A DNA stretch of 64,000 nucleotides from Aromatoleum diolicum (GTDB taxonomy: Bacteria; Pseudomonadota; Gammaproteobacteria; Burkholderiales; Rhodocyclaceae): contig NZ_WTVQ01000008.1 of the NCBI RefSeq assembly GCF_012910955.1, forward strand, positions 1 through 64,000, read 5' to 3'. The translations under genes were made by a program, and so were the position numbers. Below, in pieces: positions 14,865-23,820 of this stretch. The notes under the pieces are model-generated. The model had not been told where the DNA came from and ran no database searches. It saw only the letters and a program-made list of their open reading frames with translations. How positions within the stretch are numbered: the stretch's first letter is position 1; each line of letters begins with the position of its first letter.

Positions 14865-15371
14865 TCAGCGGGGCTGGTCGCCTGGTGTCCGCTCAGCGGA
14901 TGTCTCGCGCACCGTCATCTGTTCGCGTGCGCGTTGTTTGGCCGCGACGTAGTCGGCATGGGGAATGTGGAGCAGGTCGCCGAGCCGGCGCATCAGATGG
15001 TTTTCGTGATGACTCAAGTGGCTGTCCGCGAGCGCGACGCGCCACAGGAATTCGACGACGCGCAGTTTCTGTTCGGCGCTGAAGCCCTTGTTGATCTTCG
15101 AGGTGAAGCGATAGAAATCGGTCGCGTTCTGCGCCTCGGTTTCAGCGAGTTCGAACAGGCGGGCGAGTTCGTCGTCGGCGAGCGCGAACTTGTCGCGCAG
15201 CGCCGCGAGCACGGCCTGACGTTCCTCGGCGCCGACCTGCGCGTCGCTGCGCATCACTTCGACGAGCAGGACGGCGGTCGCCAGTTGCAGGGAATGCACA
15301 CTCGACGGTGCGTCGACGGGGGCCGGTGCGTCGAACAACGTGCGAAAAAGGTCGTTGAGGGTACGAAGCAT
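14865..15371 (-). CDS. TerB-like (tellurite-resistance fold) protein
   Basis: Start at 15371 (MLRTLNDLFRTLF) gives 168 residues; a longer frame upstream is GC-rich non-coding DNA. All-helical TerB domain (about 30-150) with acidic metal-binding pairs in ATAVLLVEVMRSDAQVGAEER and LWRVALADSHLSHHENHLMRRLGDLL, the two repeated motifs of the family. TerB-like single-domain proteins are common and their role is unclear; a metal- or membrane-sensing function is proposed for relatives. Not linked to other ter genes here. Confidence 0.85.
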   Translation of the reverse strand: MLRTLNDLFRTLFDAPAPVDAPSSVHSLQLATAVLLVEVMRSDAQVGAEERQAVLAALRDKFALADDELARLFELAETEAQNATDFYRFTSKINKGFSAEQKLRVVEFLWRVALADSHLSHHENHLMRRLGDLLHIPHADYVAAKQRAREQMTVRETSAERTPGDQPR

Positions 15372-15663
15372 GGACGGGTCTCGGATTGGGTGGGCCCGCA
15401 CGGTGGGCGGTGCGTGTAATGACAGCACGTCGGAATGAAGGTGCAAAAAAATGCGGCGAGAGCGGAGTCGGGGGGCGAGCCGAGCGAGCAAGGTCCCCAC
15501 CCGACCGCGGCACCACCGATACCGCTGACATCATTTCCCGCTGCCGCGGGCGCAGCGGCCACAGCCGTCGGGATCGCTCTGCGCGGCCGACAGGCGTATA
15601 TTCCGCGCTCGGCCAACGAAGTGCCCCCTTCGGCGCGGAACGGCCCCGACAGCCACGAACACC

Positions 15664-16752
15664 ATGCCCCTGACCCGAATCGACCCCGTCCAGTACCCGT
15701 CACTACTGGCGGAGAAAGTGTCCCAATTCAAGCGTGACTTCGCTCCCTTCGGCGTGCCCGAGCCTGCGGTCTTTCGTTCGGCGGCGCTGCATTATCGCCT
15801 GCGCGCCGAATTCCGCATGTGGCACGAAGGCGATCGGGTCGATTACGCAATGTTCGCCGCGGCCGACCCGAAGCAGCCGGTGGTGATTGACGACTTCCCT
15901 GTCGCTGTGGAATCGATCTGCACGGCGATGCCGCGCCTGCGCGAGCTTCTGCAGGGCAACGAGGTTCTGAAGCGCAGCCTGTTTCAGGTGGAGTTTCTCG
16001 CGACACTGAGCGGTGAGCTGATGATCGGCCTGATCTACCACCGACCGCTCGACGAACGCTGGGAGGCCGCCGCACGGGAGCTCGCGGCCAAACTGGGCGT
16101 GCAGCTGATCGGACGCAGCCGCAAGCAGAAGATCGTGCTGGACCGCGACTGGGTGCTGGAACAGTTCGACTTGAACGGCCGCAGCCTGCGCTACAAGCAG
16201 GTCGAAGGGAGCTTCACGCAGCCCAACGGCGGCGTGAACCGGCAGATGCTCGGCTGGGCGTGCGAGCAGGCGGCCGGCCTCGGCGGCGATCTGCTGGAAC
16301 TGTACTGCGGCAACGGCAATTTCACGATCGCACTGGCGCCGCTGTTCGGTCGCGTGCTCGCCACCGAAGTCAGCAAGTCGTCCGTGAATGCCGCGCACTA
16401 CAATCTCGAGGCCAACGGCATCGACAACGTCGCGATGGTGCGCATGTCCAGCGACGAAATCAGCGGCGCACTCGCGCGCACCCGCGAATTCCGCCGCATG
16501 CAGGACATCGACCTCGACAGCTATCGCTTTTCGACGCTGTTCGTCGATCCGCCGCGCAGCGGTCTCGATGCGCCGACGCTCGCGCTCGCGGCCGGCTTCG
16601 AGCGCATCCTGTACATCTCGTGCAATCCGCAAACCTTGCAGGAAAACGTCGCCGCCCTGCAGTCCACCCATGCGGTCAGCGCGGCCGCGGTGTTCGACCA
16701 GTTTCCGTACACCCACCATCTGGAGTGCGGGCTGCTGCTGACGCGGCGGTGA
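15664..16752 (+). CDS. trmA: tRNA (uracil-5-)-methyltransferase
   Basis: 362 residues, the length of E. coli TrmA, which makes m5U54 in the T loop of tRNA. Recognised by LHYRLRAEFRMWHEG near the start, SAM motif I LLELYCGNGNFTIAL (about 210-224), FVDPPRSGLD (about 296), and the catalytic Cys in ILYISCNPQTL (about 322). C-terminal YTHHLECGLLL carries the general base Glu. TRAM-less, as expected of TrmA rather than RlmC/D. Monocistronic with a terminator hairpin after it. Confidence 0.95.
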   Translation: MPLTRIDPVQYPSLLAEKVSQFKRDFAPFGVPEPAVFRSAALHYRLRAEFRMWHEGDRVDYAMFAAADPKQPVVIDDFPVAVESICTAMPRLRELLQGNEVLKRSLFQVEFLATLSGELMIGLIYHRPLDERWEAAARELAAKLGVQLIGRSRKQKIVLDRDWVLEQFDLNGRSLRYKQVEGSFTQPNGGVNRQMLGWACEQAAGLGGDLLELYCGNGNFTIALAPLFGRVLATEVSKSSVNAAHYNLEANGIDNVAMVRMSSDEISGALARTREFRRMQDIDLDSYRFSTLFVDPPRSGLDAPTLALAAGFERILYISCNPQTLQENVAALQSTHAVSAAAVFDQFPYTHHLECGLLLTRR

Positions 16753-16759
16753 GCACCGG

Positions 16760-16780
16760 CGGCGCAGGAAACCTGCGCCG
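16760..16780. terminator. Hairpin between convergent trmA and amiS genes
   Basis: CGGCGCAGG (16760-16768) and CCTGCGCCG (16772-16780) are perfect 9-bp arms with an AAA loop, located in the 30 bp between two convergent stop codons. No U-tract on either strand. Likely a bidirectional transcription stop. Confidence 0.6.
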
Positions 16781-16782
16781 GG

Positions 16783-17298
16783 TCAGCCGATTGTGCCAGT
16801 GAGCAGCAGATAACCTGGCAGCCAGCCGGTGAACACGCCCTGGACGATCGCGGTCCATGCGGCGAGGCGCGAGAGTGGTTTCTGCAGCGCGAGCAGCAGG
16901 AAGAATAGCAGCCATAGTCCGCTCCACGCGGCCCAGGATGCGCCCAGCCAAAGGTCCCAGCCAGAATGTGCGCCGGCCAGCGTCTCGATCGAGACGGGTA
17001 TGGCGGTGATTGCGACGAACAGGCTGAACCAGCCGAGCCCGCGACCGTCGGCGCCGTTGTGGCGGTTGAACGCGACCCACAAGTACGTGAAGGAAAACAG
17101 CAGCGACAGCGCGGCGGCCTTGATCGACGCGGCGTCGGCACCTTCGCCGAACGCGAGCTTGAGCGAGACGAGCAGCGTGACGCCGCCGGCGAAGAAGTTG
17201 ATCAGCGGGATCTCGCGGTCGCCGATGCGGCCGAGCATCCACAGGCCGTTGAGGATCAACACCGCACCGACATAGAAGAGGGCAAGGCCGAGAAGCAT
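16783..17298 (-). CDS. AmiS/UreI-family urea or amide channel
   Basis: 171 residues with six predicted transmembrane helices. Family features: N-terminal MLLGLALFYVGAVLILNGLWMLG, the conserved 'INFFAGG' after helix 1, helix 4 FSFTYLWVAFNRHNGADGRGLGWFSLFVAI, and WAAWSGLWLLFFLLLALQKPL. AmiS/UreI proteins conduct urea or short-chain amides across the inner membrane. The neighbour allantoicase and ureidoglycolate lyase genes both release urea, so urea export or uptake is the natural role here. It lies 87 bp beyond allA on the same strand. Confidence 0.88.
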   Translation of the reverse strand: MLLGLALFYVGAVLILNGLWMLGRIGDREIPLINFFAGGVTLLVSLKLAFGEGADAASIKAAALSLLFSFTYLWVAFNRHNGADGRGLGWFSLFVAITAIPVSIETLAGAHSGWDLWLGASWAAWSGLWLLFFLLLALQKPLSRLAAWTAIVQGVFTGWLPGYLLLTGTIG

Positions 17299-17385
17299 GA
17301 TTGGCTGCGAGTTGGTTGATTGCCGAGCTTGAAGTTTGGGGACACGCTGCAGGGGGGCGTCCGGCGTGGCGGCCGGACGCCGGGT

Positions 17386-17925
17386 TCAGCGGGGCGGTGC
17401 GATCAATACCGTGTGATCGAGCTCAACCTCGTCGCAGTTGTGGCCGTCGCCGGCGCGGTCGACGACGAGGAAGTCCGACACGCCGTCGAGGGCGAGCAGC
17501 GGGTGGTGCCATACGCCGCGTGCGTAATTCACCCCCTGGTCAGCGCGCGCGAGGAACACGCGCAGATCTCCGCCGCTCGGCGCATCGCCCGCCGGGGCGA
17601 CGACGACGAGGTAGGGACGCCCCGACATCGGCACAAAGGCCTGGCTGCCGAGCGGGTGGCGTTCCATCATCTCGATCGGGAAGGGCATCGCGCGCGGTTG
17701 GCCGCGAAAGATCGAGATGATGACGCGCCCGCCCGGGCCGGCGTCGACATCCGCCAGATCATGGTAGCGCTCGGTGTTGCCGCCGTTGATCGGGAAGTGG
17801 CGCACGGCGTCGCTTGCCTCGATGACGTCGCCGAAAGGCGCAAACGCCTCGGGCGTCAGCGCTTCGGCGACGATCGTTCGCGTTCCTGACAGCACCGCGG
17901 CGGCGCCCGGGGCCGGCGCGTTCAT
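17386..17925 (-). CDS. allA: Ureidoglycolate lyase (copy 1)
   Basis: 179 residues from ATG 17925, preceded by AAGGTGG. It converts ureidoglycolate to glyoxylate and urea, the last step of allantoin breakdown. Cupin-type AllA features: [29 protein letters not shown] split across strands, [27 protein letters not shown] with the HPLGSQAF signature, and [17 protein letters not shown]. Start overlaps the allantoicase stop by 4 bp (ATGA), so the two are coupled. About three quarters identical to copy 2 at 27156, clearly less than the neighbouring allantoicases. Confidence 0.93.
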   Translation of the reverse strand: MNAPAPGAAAVLSGTRTIVAEALTPEAFAPFGDVIEASDAVRHFPINGGNTERYHDLADVDAGPGGRVIISIFRGQPRAMPFPIEMMERHPLGSQAFVPMSGRPYLVVVAPAGDAPSGGDLRVFLARADQGVNYARGVWHHPLLALDGVSDFLVVDRAGDGHNCDEVELDHTVLIAPPR

Positions 17926-18956
17926 CGTGCCACCTTGCCCCACAGGCGCAGGCGCGAGACGCCGCCGTCCGGGATGATGTTGAGGCGCACGTGGGTGACC
18001 GGGCCGAGCCTGGCGATCTGTTCGGCGAACGCATGGATCGCGTCCATCGACAGTTTCTGCTCGGGCAGCAGCACCGGCCAGAACATGCTCTGGGTGATCA
18101 CCGACTGGTCGGTGCCGCCGGAGACTGCGGCGGCCTGGATCGAGCAGCGGTCGGGGTAGTTGCCCTTGAAGTGGGCGGTATCGACTTCGATCTTCTCGAT
18201 CGTGCCGGCCGCCCCCAGCTGCAGGATGCACCAGTCGGCGCCGGGTTCGCGGCGGCGGCGGGTTTCCCAGCCGTCGCCCATGTTGATGCCGCGCCCGGGC
18301 AGGATCAGGTTCGAGGCGGTGCCGAAATGCGCGTCGTTCCACGCCACCGGGCGACCGCCGTTTTCGAGCGCGACGAGGTCGACGAGCGCATCGCCCGCGC
18401 CTTCGAACACGCCGACCGGCTGGCCATAGACGCGCAGCCGCGCGATGCCGCCGTCAGGGTAGATGTTCACGCGCAGGTGGGTCCAGGCGGCGTCCGAATT
18501 CGCGCGCAGCACGTGGTGGCTGTTCCCGGATAGGGATGTCGAAGGCAGGATCTCGGTCCACTTCGCGTCCTTCAGCGCCGCCGTGTCGTCGCTGTCCGAG
18601 ACGGTGGCCTCGATCGACACGGCCGGCGCGTAGTTGCCGGTGAAGTGGCTGGTGTCGACGTCGAAGCCGCGGATCGTGCCCTTGCGACCCAATTTCACGA
18701 AGCACCAGTCGTGGCCGGTGCTGCGCTTGCGGCGGGTTTCCCAGCCGTCCATCCACTTGCCGTTGTCGTCGTACTTGCCCGGGACGAACTGGGCAGGCTC
18801 GGGGTTCAGCATGCGCGAGACTTCGGCGAAAAAGTCGTCGGAGGCGAAGAGCGCCTTGGCACCGATGCGCGGGTTGGCCAGATCGACCGAGCGCAGCGCC
18901 CAGTCGGGCAGGGTGGCCGGTTCGGCGATGCGGATGCTGCCGGTGTTGTGACTCAT
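17922..18956 (-). CDS. alc: Allantoicase (copy 1)
   Basis: 344 residues, the usual length. It hydrolyses allantoate to ureidoglycolate and urea. Two repeated jelly-roll domains are obvious: [23 protein letters not shown] ... [14 protein letters not shown] and [24 protein letters not shown] ... [14 protein letters not shown], each with the G-W-E-T-R-R-R signature. [16 protein letters not shown] and [16 protein letters not shown] close the two repeats. Middle gene of dctA-alc-allA. About 96-97% identical in protein to copy 2 at 27656. Confidence 0.95.
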   Translation of the reverse strand: MSHNTGSIRIAEPATLPDWALRSVDLANPRIGAKALFASDDFFAEVSRMLNPEPAQFVPGKYDDNGKWMDGWETRRKRSTGHDWCFVKLGRKGTIRGFDVDTSHFTGNYAPAVSIEATVSDSDDTAALKDAKWTEILPSTSLSGNSHHVLRANSDAAWTHLRVNIYPDGGIARLRVYGQPVGVFEGAGDALVDLVALENGGRPVAWNDAHFGTASNLILPGRGINMGDGWETRRRREPGADWCILQLGAAGTIEKIEVDTAHFKGNYPDRCSIQAAAVSGGTDQSVITQSMFWPVLLPEQKLSMDAIHAFAEQIARLGPVTHVRLNIIPDGGVSRLRLWGKVAR

Positions 18957-19037
18957 GGTTTTGTCCTTGTCGGGTTTGGGAGGTTTTGGGGGATTGGGTG
19001 CCCGCGGCCGGACGGGGCGACCGCGGGTGTGCGGGGC

Positions 19038-20393
19038 TCAGGCGCGGGCCGGCACGGTGACCATCGGTTCCGGGAGCGTGGTGCTGATCGCGGATTGCGT
19101 GAGCGGCTCGGCGGCGGACGAGTTCAGATCGACGATGACCTCGCGGTTGAGGACCCGGTGCGCGCGCTGGCGGTCGATGTCCTTCTCCCACACGCCGACG
19201 ACGACGGTGGCGACGCAGTTGCCGATCATGTTGGTCAGCGCGCGAGCCATGCCCATGAACCAGTCGACCGACAGCACCAGCACGAGCCCGATCGCGGGAA
19301 TCGCCGGAATCGCGCTGAGCGTCGCGGCGAGGATCACGATCGCCGAGCCCGGCACGCCGTGGGCACCCTTGGACGTCACCAGCGAGATCGCGAGGATGGT
19401 CAGCAGGTCGACCATCGACAGCGGCGTATTGGTGGCCTGGGCGATGAAGACCGCGGCGAGCGTCAGGTAGATGGAGAAGCCATCGAGGTTGAAGGAATAG
19501 CCGGTGGGGATGACGAGGCCGACGGTCGAATCCTTGATGCCCATCAGCTCGAGCTTGCGCATCACCTGCGGCAGCACGGAGTCGGACGAGGCCGTGCCGA
19601 GCACCACCAGCAGCTCTTCGCGCAGGTAGCGCAGCAGTTTGAAGATGTTGAAGCCGGCCAGGCGCAGGATGAGGCCGAGGATGCCGACGACGAAGATCGT
19701 GCAGGTGATGTAGAACAGCGCGACCAGCATGCCGAGCTGCTTCAGCGAGCCGATGCCGTACTTGCCGACGGTGAAGGCGATGGCGCCGAGCACGCCGAGC
19801 GGGGCGAGCTTGACGATGAAGCCGATCAGCTTGAAGAACACGTGCGACAGGCTGTCGATCGCCGCGGTGACCGGACGGCCGCGTTCGCCGAGTGCCGCGA
19901 CGGCGCAACCGAACAGGATCGCGATCAGCAGCACTTGCAGGATGTCGCCTTTTGCGAAGGCGTCGATGAAGGTCGCGGGGATGATCTTCAGCAGAAAGTC
20001 GACGGTGCTGGTCGCCTGCTGCACGCGATCGGACAGGCCGCTCATCGCCGAGGCGTCGAGCGAATTCGGATCCACGTTCATGCCGACGCCGGGCTGCAGC
20101 GCGTAGGCGAGCAGGATGCCGAGCGCCAGCGCAAAAGTGGTGACGATCTCGAAATAGACCAGCGCCTTGACGCCGACGCGGCCAACCTTCTTCAGGTCGC
20201 CGGTGCTGCAGATGCCGTGGACGACGACACAGAACACGAGCGGGGCGATGATCATCTTGATCAGCTTGATGAAGCCGTCGCCGAGGGGTTTGAGTTTGAC
20301 GGAGAACTCCGGCCATACGAAGCCGACGATGACGCCAAGGATCAGTGCGATGACGACCTGGCCGAACAGGGTCTTGTGAAAGCGTTTATGCAT
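19038..20393 (-). CDS. dctA: DctA-type dicarboxylate/cation symporter, ureide-operon copy
   Basis: 451 residues with the DctA start (FGQVVIALILGVIVGFVWPE...KPLGDGFIKLIKMIIAPLVF). HP1 serine motif SSDSVLPQVMRKLE, TM7 GYSFNLDGFSIYLTLAAVFIAQATN and HP2 TSKGAHGVPGSAIVILAATLSA are present. Two substrate-region positions differ from canonical DctA: NLDGT becomes NLDGF, and KGAAGVTGS becomes KGAHGVPGS. It is the first gene of a run with allantoicase and ureidoglycolate lyase, 81 bp upstream of alc. I infer uptake of an anionic ureide (allantoate or ureidoglycolate) or a related dicarboxylate rather than succinate. Family certain, substrate not. Confidence 0.88.
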   Translation of the reverse strand: MHKRFHKTLFGQVVIALILGVIVGFVWPEFSVKLKPLGDGFIKLIKMIIAPLVFCVVVHGICSTGDLKKVGRVGVKALVYFEIVTTFALALGILLAYALQPGVGMNVDPNSLDASAMSGLSDRVQQATSTVDFLLKIIPATFIDAFAKGDILQVLLIAILFGCAVAALGERGRPVTAAIDSLSHVFFKLIGFIVKLAPLGVLGAIAFTVGKYGIGSLKQLGMLVALFYITCTIFVVGILGLILRLAGFNIFKLLRYLREELLVVLGTASSDSVLPQVMRKLELMGIKDSTVGLVIPTGYSFNLDGFSIYLTLAAVFIAQATNTPLSMVDLLTILAISLVTSKGAHGVPGSAIVILAATLSAIPAIPAIGLVLVLSVDWFMGMARALTNMIGNCVATVVVGVWEKDIDRQRAHRVLNREVIVDLNSSAAEPLTQSAISTTLPEPMVTVPARA

Positions 20394-20549
20394 GGTTCAC
20401 CTCGCGAACCTGGATGATGGAGGCTGCGTCGTCGCAACCGTTCGTTTGCCGCGTCGTCGGGGAAAGTCGTGGCGTTCCCCGGGTTCGGCCATCCGTACAG
20501 CAGGCACCGGATCGATGTGTCAGCCGCGAATGCGTTCTCAAATGTGTAC

Positions 20550-20583
20550 TGACATGTTAGTTAGAGTGTCACTTATTAGTCAA
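20550..20583 (-). promoter_or_regulatory. Promoter and operator candidate for dctA-alc-allA
   Basis: On the minus strand a -35 TTGACT (complement of 20578-20583) and a -10 TAACAT (complement of 20554-20559) are separated by 18 bp. An inverted repeat TGACA (20550-20554)-N12-TGTCA (20567-20571) covers the -10 and spacer. The divergent GntR regulator starts 99 bp away and is the likely repressor. Elements seen; function inferred. Confidence 0.5.
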
Positions 20584-20681
20584 TAAAAAATTTTTTTATG
20601 GACGGTCATCACATGGCAGCCGACATTTGCCCTGACGCGGCAGGCGTGTACCATTTGCTCATCTTAGTAAAGGGCAAACAT

Positions 20682-21344
20682 ATGAACATGCCGGACGGTG
20701 ATGGTTTGCTGCTTGCCGAAAAGGCATTCAACGCGCTGAAGACTCAGCTGACCACCGGTCAACTGCGTGCCGGCCAGTTCGTGTCGATGCCCGACCTGGC
20801 GCGGATGGTGGATCTGCCGCTGGCGCCGGTACGCGAGGCGGTGAAACGCGCCGAGTCGGCGGGCTTGCTGAACGTGCTGCCGAAGCGCGGCGTCGCGGTG
20901 ATGGAGGCGACGCCGGATTTGGTCCGCGAGTACTTCGACCTGCGCCTGATCTTCGACCAGGAAGGGGCGCGGCGACTCGTGCGTCTGGGCGACGGCAAGC
21001 GTCTCGCCGAACTGCGCGAAGTCCATCTGCGCCTGCTCGAGGCGGCGCGCACCGGCATTACGGCATCGTTGCAGCGCGAGGCGATGGCGGTCGACTGGGC
21101 GCTGCACGCGACGCTGTCGGATGCGCTCGGCAATGCGACGGTGCGCGAGATCTACGCGCAGAACCGCGACCGCATCTCGGTGATGCAGCATTCGCGGCCG
21201 CTGCTGCCCGACCGCATCGTGCCAGCGATGGAAGAACATCTGGTGATCATCGAGGCGGTCATCGGCGGCGACGAGCAGGCCGCGGCCGAAGCGGTACGTC
21301 AACACTTCAGCCAGACGCTGCGCTGGTGGGGCATCTTCGCCTGA
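20682..21344 (+). CDS. GntR-family (FCD) regulator, divergent from dctA-alc-allA
   Basis: Start at 20682 (MNMPDGDGLLLAEKAFNALK) gives 220 residues, the normal FCD length; the upstream extension would be atypical. Winged helix at about 8-72 (GQFVSMPDLARMVDLPLAPVREAVKRAESAGLLNVLPKRGVAV as pattern). FCD domain at about 80-205 with metal-binding D/H positions in YFDLRLIFDQEGARRL, DWALHATLSDALGN and EEHLVIIEAVIGGD. FCD regulators sense carboxylates or ureides. It probably represses the dctA operon until a ureide is present. Confidence 0.88.
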   Translation: MNMPDGDGLLLAEKAFNALKTQLTTGQLRAGQFVSMPDLARMVDLPLAPVREAVKRAESAGLLNVLPKRGVAVMEATPDLVREYFDLRLIFDQEGARRLVRLGDGKRLAELREVHLRLLEAARTGITASLQREAMAVDWALHATLSDALGNATVREIYAQNRDRISVMQHSRPLLPDRIVPAMEEHLVIIEAVIGGDEQAAAEAVRQHFSQTLRWWGIFA

Positions 21345-21442
21345 GCGGCCTTGCTCGGCGGTGGGCTCCGGCGATGCGAGGCGGAAGCCCGATGTGCTGA
21401 GCGGTGTCTCGCTCCTCGGGACACGGCGAACGAGGAGGCGAG

Positions 21443-23017
21443 ATGGGTGACGAGGACCGGCGCAGCGGAGCGGATCGGGTTTCGCCCGCCGAGGACGTAC
21501 TGGACGCGGAGTGGCTGGAGTCTATCGGGCTGCACGAGCTGCTGCCCCCTTCGCTCGCGCCATGGCGTCCGCTCGTGGAAGAAGCCACGATGTTCTTCCT
21601 CGATCGCCTGCCGCCCGGAAGACTCGCTGAAATCCTGCTCGACCAGCTCGCCCTGGGTGAGGACGCCTCGCCCGCGCGGCGGCTCGTCGCACTGCTCGCG
21701 CAGTGTCCGACGCTGCACAAGCTCGGCCAGGTGCTCGCGCGCCAGCCCGGGCTCGATCCCGAACTGCGCCGTCATCTGCAATCGCTCGAATCGATGCCGG
21801 CGACCGCGTCGCTCGAACCGATCCTCGATCGGCTGCGCGCCGAACTTGGCGACGAGCTTCCCGTCACGGTCGCGTCCGCGCCGCTCGCCGAAGGCAGCGT
21901 CGCCGTGGTGCTGCCGTTCACGTACGAAGACGAGGGGCGACGGCATCACGGCGTCTTCAAGGTGCTCCGGCCCGGCGTCGAGGCGCGGCTCGCCGGGGAA
22001 CTCGCGGTGCTGCCGGATCTGGCCGCCTTCATCGAGCAGCGCGCGGCGGATCTGGATCTTCCGCGCCTCGATTACCGTGACACCCTGGCCGGCGTCCAGC
22101 GCCTGCTGACGCAGGAGATCCGGCTCGATGTCGAGCAAAAGCATATGCGGACGGCCGCCGCCTTCTATGCCGACGAGCCGAAAGTTCTGGTGCCCCGGGT
22201 ACTGCCGTGGTGCTCGCCGCGCGTCACTGCGATGGAGCGGGTCTTTGGGCCGAAGCTGACCGATGCGTCCCTGACGGCGGCACAGCGGCGCGAACTCGCC
22301 GAAACCGTCGTTCGCGCGCTGCTCGCGAAGCCGTTCTGGACGCGGGCCGACCCCGCCGTGTTTCACGGCGACCTGCACGGCGGAAACCTGCTCGTCGCCG
22401 ACGACGGGCGGCTCGCCGTGCTCGACTGGAGCCTGGTGGCCCGGGTGTCGAAGTCGGATCGCGAAGCCCTGCTCGCGATCGCGCTCGGCGGGCTCACGTT
22501 CGATCCGGCGAAGATCCGCAAGGCGGTCGCGGCGCTCGGCACTTGCGCGGAGGACGATCCCGTCCTTGCCGGCATCGTCGAGCGCTCGCTCGACCGCCTC
22601 GTGCTCGCAGGACGCGTTCCGGGATTCGACTGGCTGCTCGCATTGCTCGACGAACTCGCGCTTGCTCGTGCCGCCGGTTTCGGCGAGGACCTCGCGCTGT
22701 TCCGCAAGAGTTGGCTGTCCTTGTCCGGCGTGGTCCGCGACCTCGCCGGATCGATTGCGCCCGACCTGCCGCTGATCGACGCCGGATTGCGCGAATTCCT
22801 CGCCGAACTGCCGGCGCGCTGGCTCGCGTTTCCGGGCACGCGCAGTTTTTCGACCCACGTCTCGAACGCGGACCTGCTCGACCTCGCCGCCTCGCCGTGG
22901 ATCGCCGCGTTCCGTTACGCAGCCCGGCTCCGGGCCCTCGGCTGGCAACGTCTCCAGGCCGTCGCTGGCGGCTCGGGTGACGATCCCCAAGTGAATCCGG
23001 ACCAGGCGAAACGATGA
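21443..23017 (+). CDS. UbiB/AarF/ABC1-type atypical kinase
   Basis: Start at 21443 after GAGGAGG; 524 residues. ABC1 family signs: the KxGQ motif HKLGQVLARQPGLDPELRRHLQSL (about 92-115), a possible VAIK-like Lys in HHGVFKVLRPGVE, catalytic HGDLHGGN (about 308) and metal-binding LDWS (about 327). The A-rich loop that usually reads A-x-S-I-x-Q-V is changed to AEGSVAVVL, and the C-terminus lacks the usual membrane helices, so it is a divergent, perhaps soluble paralogue and not the ubiquinone-biosynthesis UbiB. Flanked by a GntR gene and an ABC transporter; no functional link visible. Confidence 0.82.
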   Translation: MGDEDRRSGADRVSPAEDVLDAEWLESIGLHELLPPSLAPWRPLVEEATMFFLDRLPPGRLAEILLDQLALGEDASPARRLVALLAQCPTLHKLGQVLARQPGLDPELRRHLQSLESMPATASLEPILDRLRAELGDELPVTVASAPLAEGSVAVVLPFTYEDEGRRHHGVFKVLRPGVEARLAGELAVLPDLAAFIEQRAADLDLPRLDYRDTLAGVQRLLTQEIRLDVEQKHMRTAAAFYADEPKVLVPRVLPWCSPRVTAMERVFGPKLTDASLTAAQRRELAETVVRALLAKPFWTRADPAVFHGDLHGGNLLVADDGRLAVLDWSLVARVSKSDREALLAIALGGLTFDPAKIRKAVAALGTCAEDDPVLAGIVERSLDRLVLAGRVPGFDWLLALLDELALARAAGFGEDLALFRKSWLSLSGVVRDLAGSIAPDLPLIDAGLREFLAELPARWLAFPGTRSFSTHVSNADLLDLAASPWIAAFRYAARLRALGWQRLQAVAGGSGDDPQVNPDQAKR

Positions 23018-23085
23018 ACGAATTGCTCGCCGCGGGCCGTCGCCGGCGCGGTGGAGTGCCTGTGCCGGCCGTCATCCGCCCGCCC

Positions 23086-23820
23086 TCATGCCGCCTGCAC
23101 CGCGCCGACGAAGTTCGCGAGCTCCGGCGTCTGCGGATCGGCGAACACGGTCTTCGGGTCGCCGCTTTCGTGGATGCGGCCGTGGTGCATGAAGATCAGC
23201 TTGTTGCCGACCTCGCGCGCGAAGCGCATCTCGTGCGTCACCATGATCAGCGTCATGCCTTCGGTGGCGAGCTGGCGGACCACCGCGAGGACTTCGCTGA
23301 CCAGCTCCGGGTCGAGTGCCGAGGTGATCTCGTCGCACAGCAGGACCTTGGGCTGCATTGCCAGCGCGCGGGCAATGGCGACGCGTTGCTGCTGGCCGCC
23401 GGAGAGCTGGTCGGGATAGCTGTCGAACTTGTCGGAGAGGCCGACCTTCAGCAGCATTTCCTTGGCGATGTCGCAGGCTTCCGGTTTCGGCGTGCCCTTG
23501 ACGACCGTCGGCGCGAGCATCACGTTCTGTCCGGCGGTGAGGTGCGGGAAGAGGTTGAACTGCTGGAACACCATGCCGACCTTCTGGCGCAGCGCGCGCA
23601 GGTCGCCGCGGCCGTCGTGCAGCGCGGTGCCGTCGACGACCAGTTCGCCCTTGTCGATGCTTTCCAGGCCGTTGATGGTGCGCAGCAGGGTGCTCTTGCC
23701 CGAGCCGCTGCGGCCGATGAGGGCGACGACGTCGCCGCGGGCGACGTCGAGGTCGATGCCCTTCAGGACGTGGTTGGCGCCGAAGTGCTTGTGCAGCCCG
23801 GCGATCTTAACGAGCGACAT
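23086..23820 (-). CDS. Polar amino acid ABC transporter ATPase
   Basis: Start at 23820 (MSLVKIAGLHKHFGANHVLKG), 244 residues. Walker [12 protein letters not shown] (about 37-47), Q-loop VFQQFNLFPHL, signature [15 protein letters not shown], Walker B LLCDEITSALD and H-loop VTHEMRFA are all intact. The Walker B end reads CDEIT instead of FDEPT, a common variant. HisP/GlnQ group. Last gene of binding protein-permease-permease-ATPase; its start overlaps the upstream permease stop by 14 bp. Confidence 0.93.
   Translation of the reverse strand: MSLVKIAGLHKHFGANHVLKGIDLDVARGDVVALIGRSGSGKSTLLRTINGLESIDKGELVVDGTALHDGRGDLRALRQKVGMVFQQFNLFPHLTAGQNVMLAPTVVKGTPKPEACDIAKEMLLKVGLSDKFDSYPDQLSGGQQQRVAIARALAMQPKVLLCDEITSALDPELVSEVLAVVRQLATEGMTLIMVTHEMRFAREVGNKLIFMHHGRIHESGDPKTVFADPQTPELANFVGAVQAA

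Noticed and set aside
18454-20417. Open frames of about 600 residues on both strands across dctA and alc
   Set aside because: Out-of-frame shadows of dctA and alc; repetitive Arg/Ala or Asp/Gly/Gln composition.
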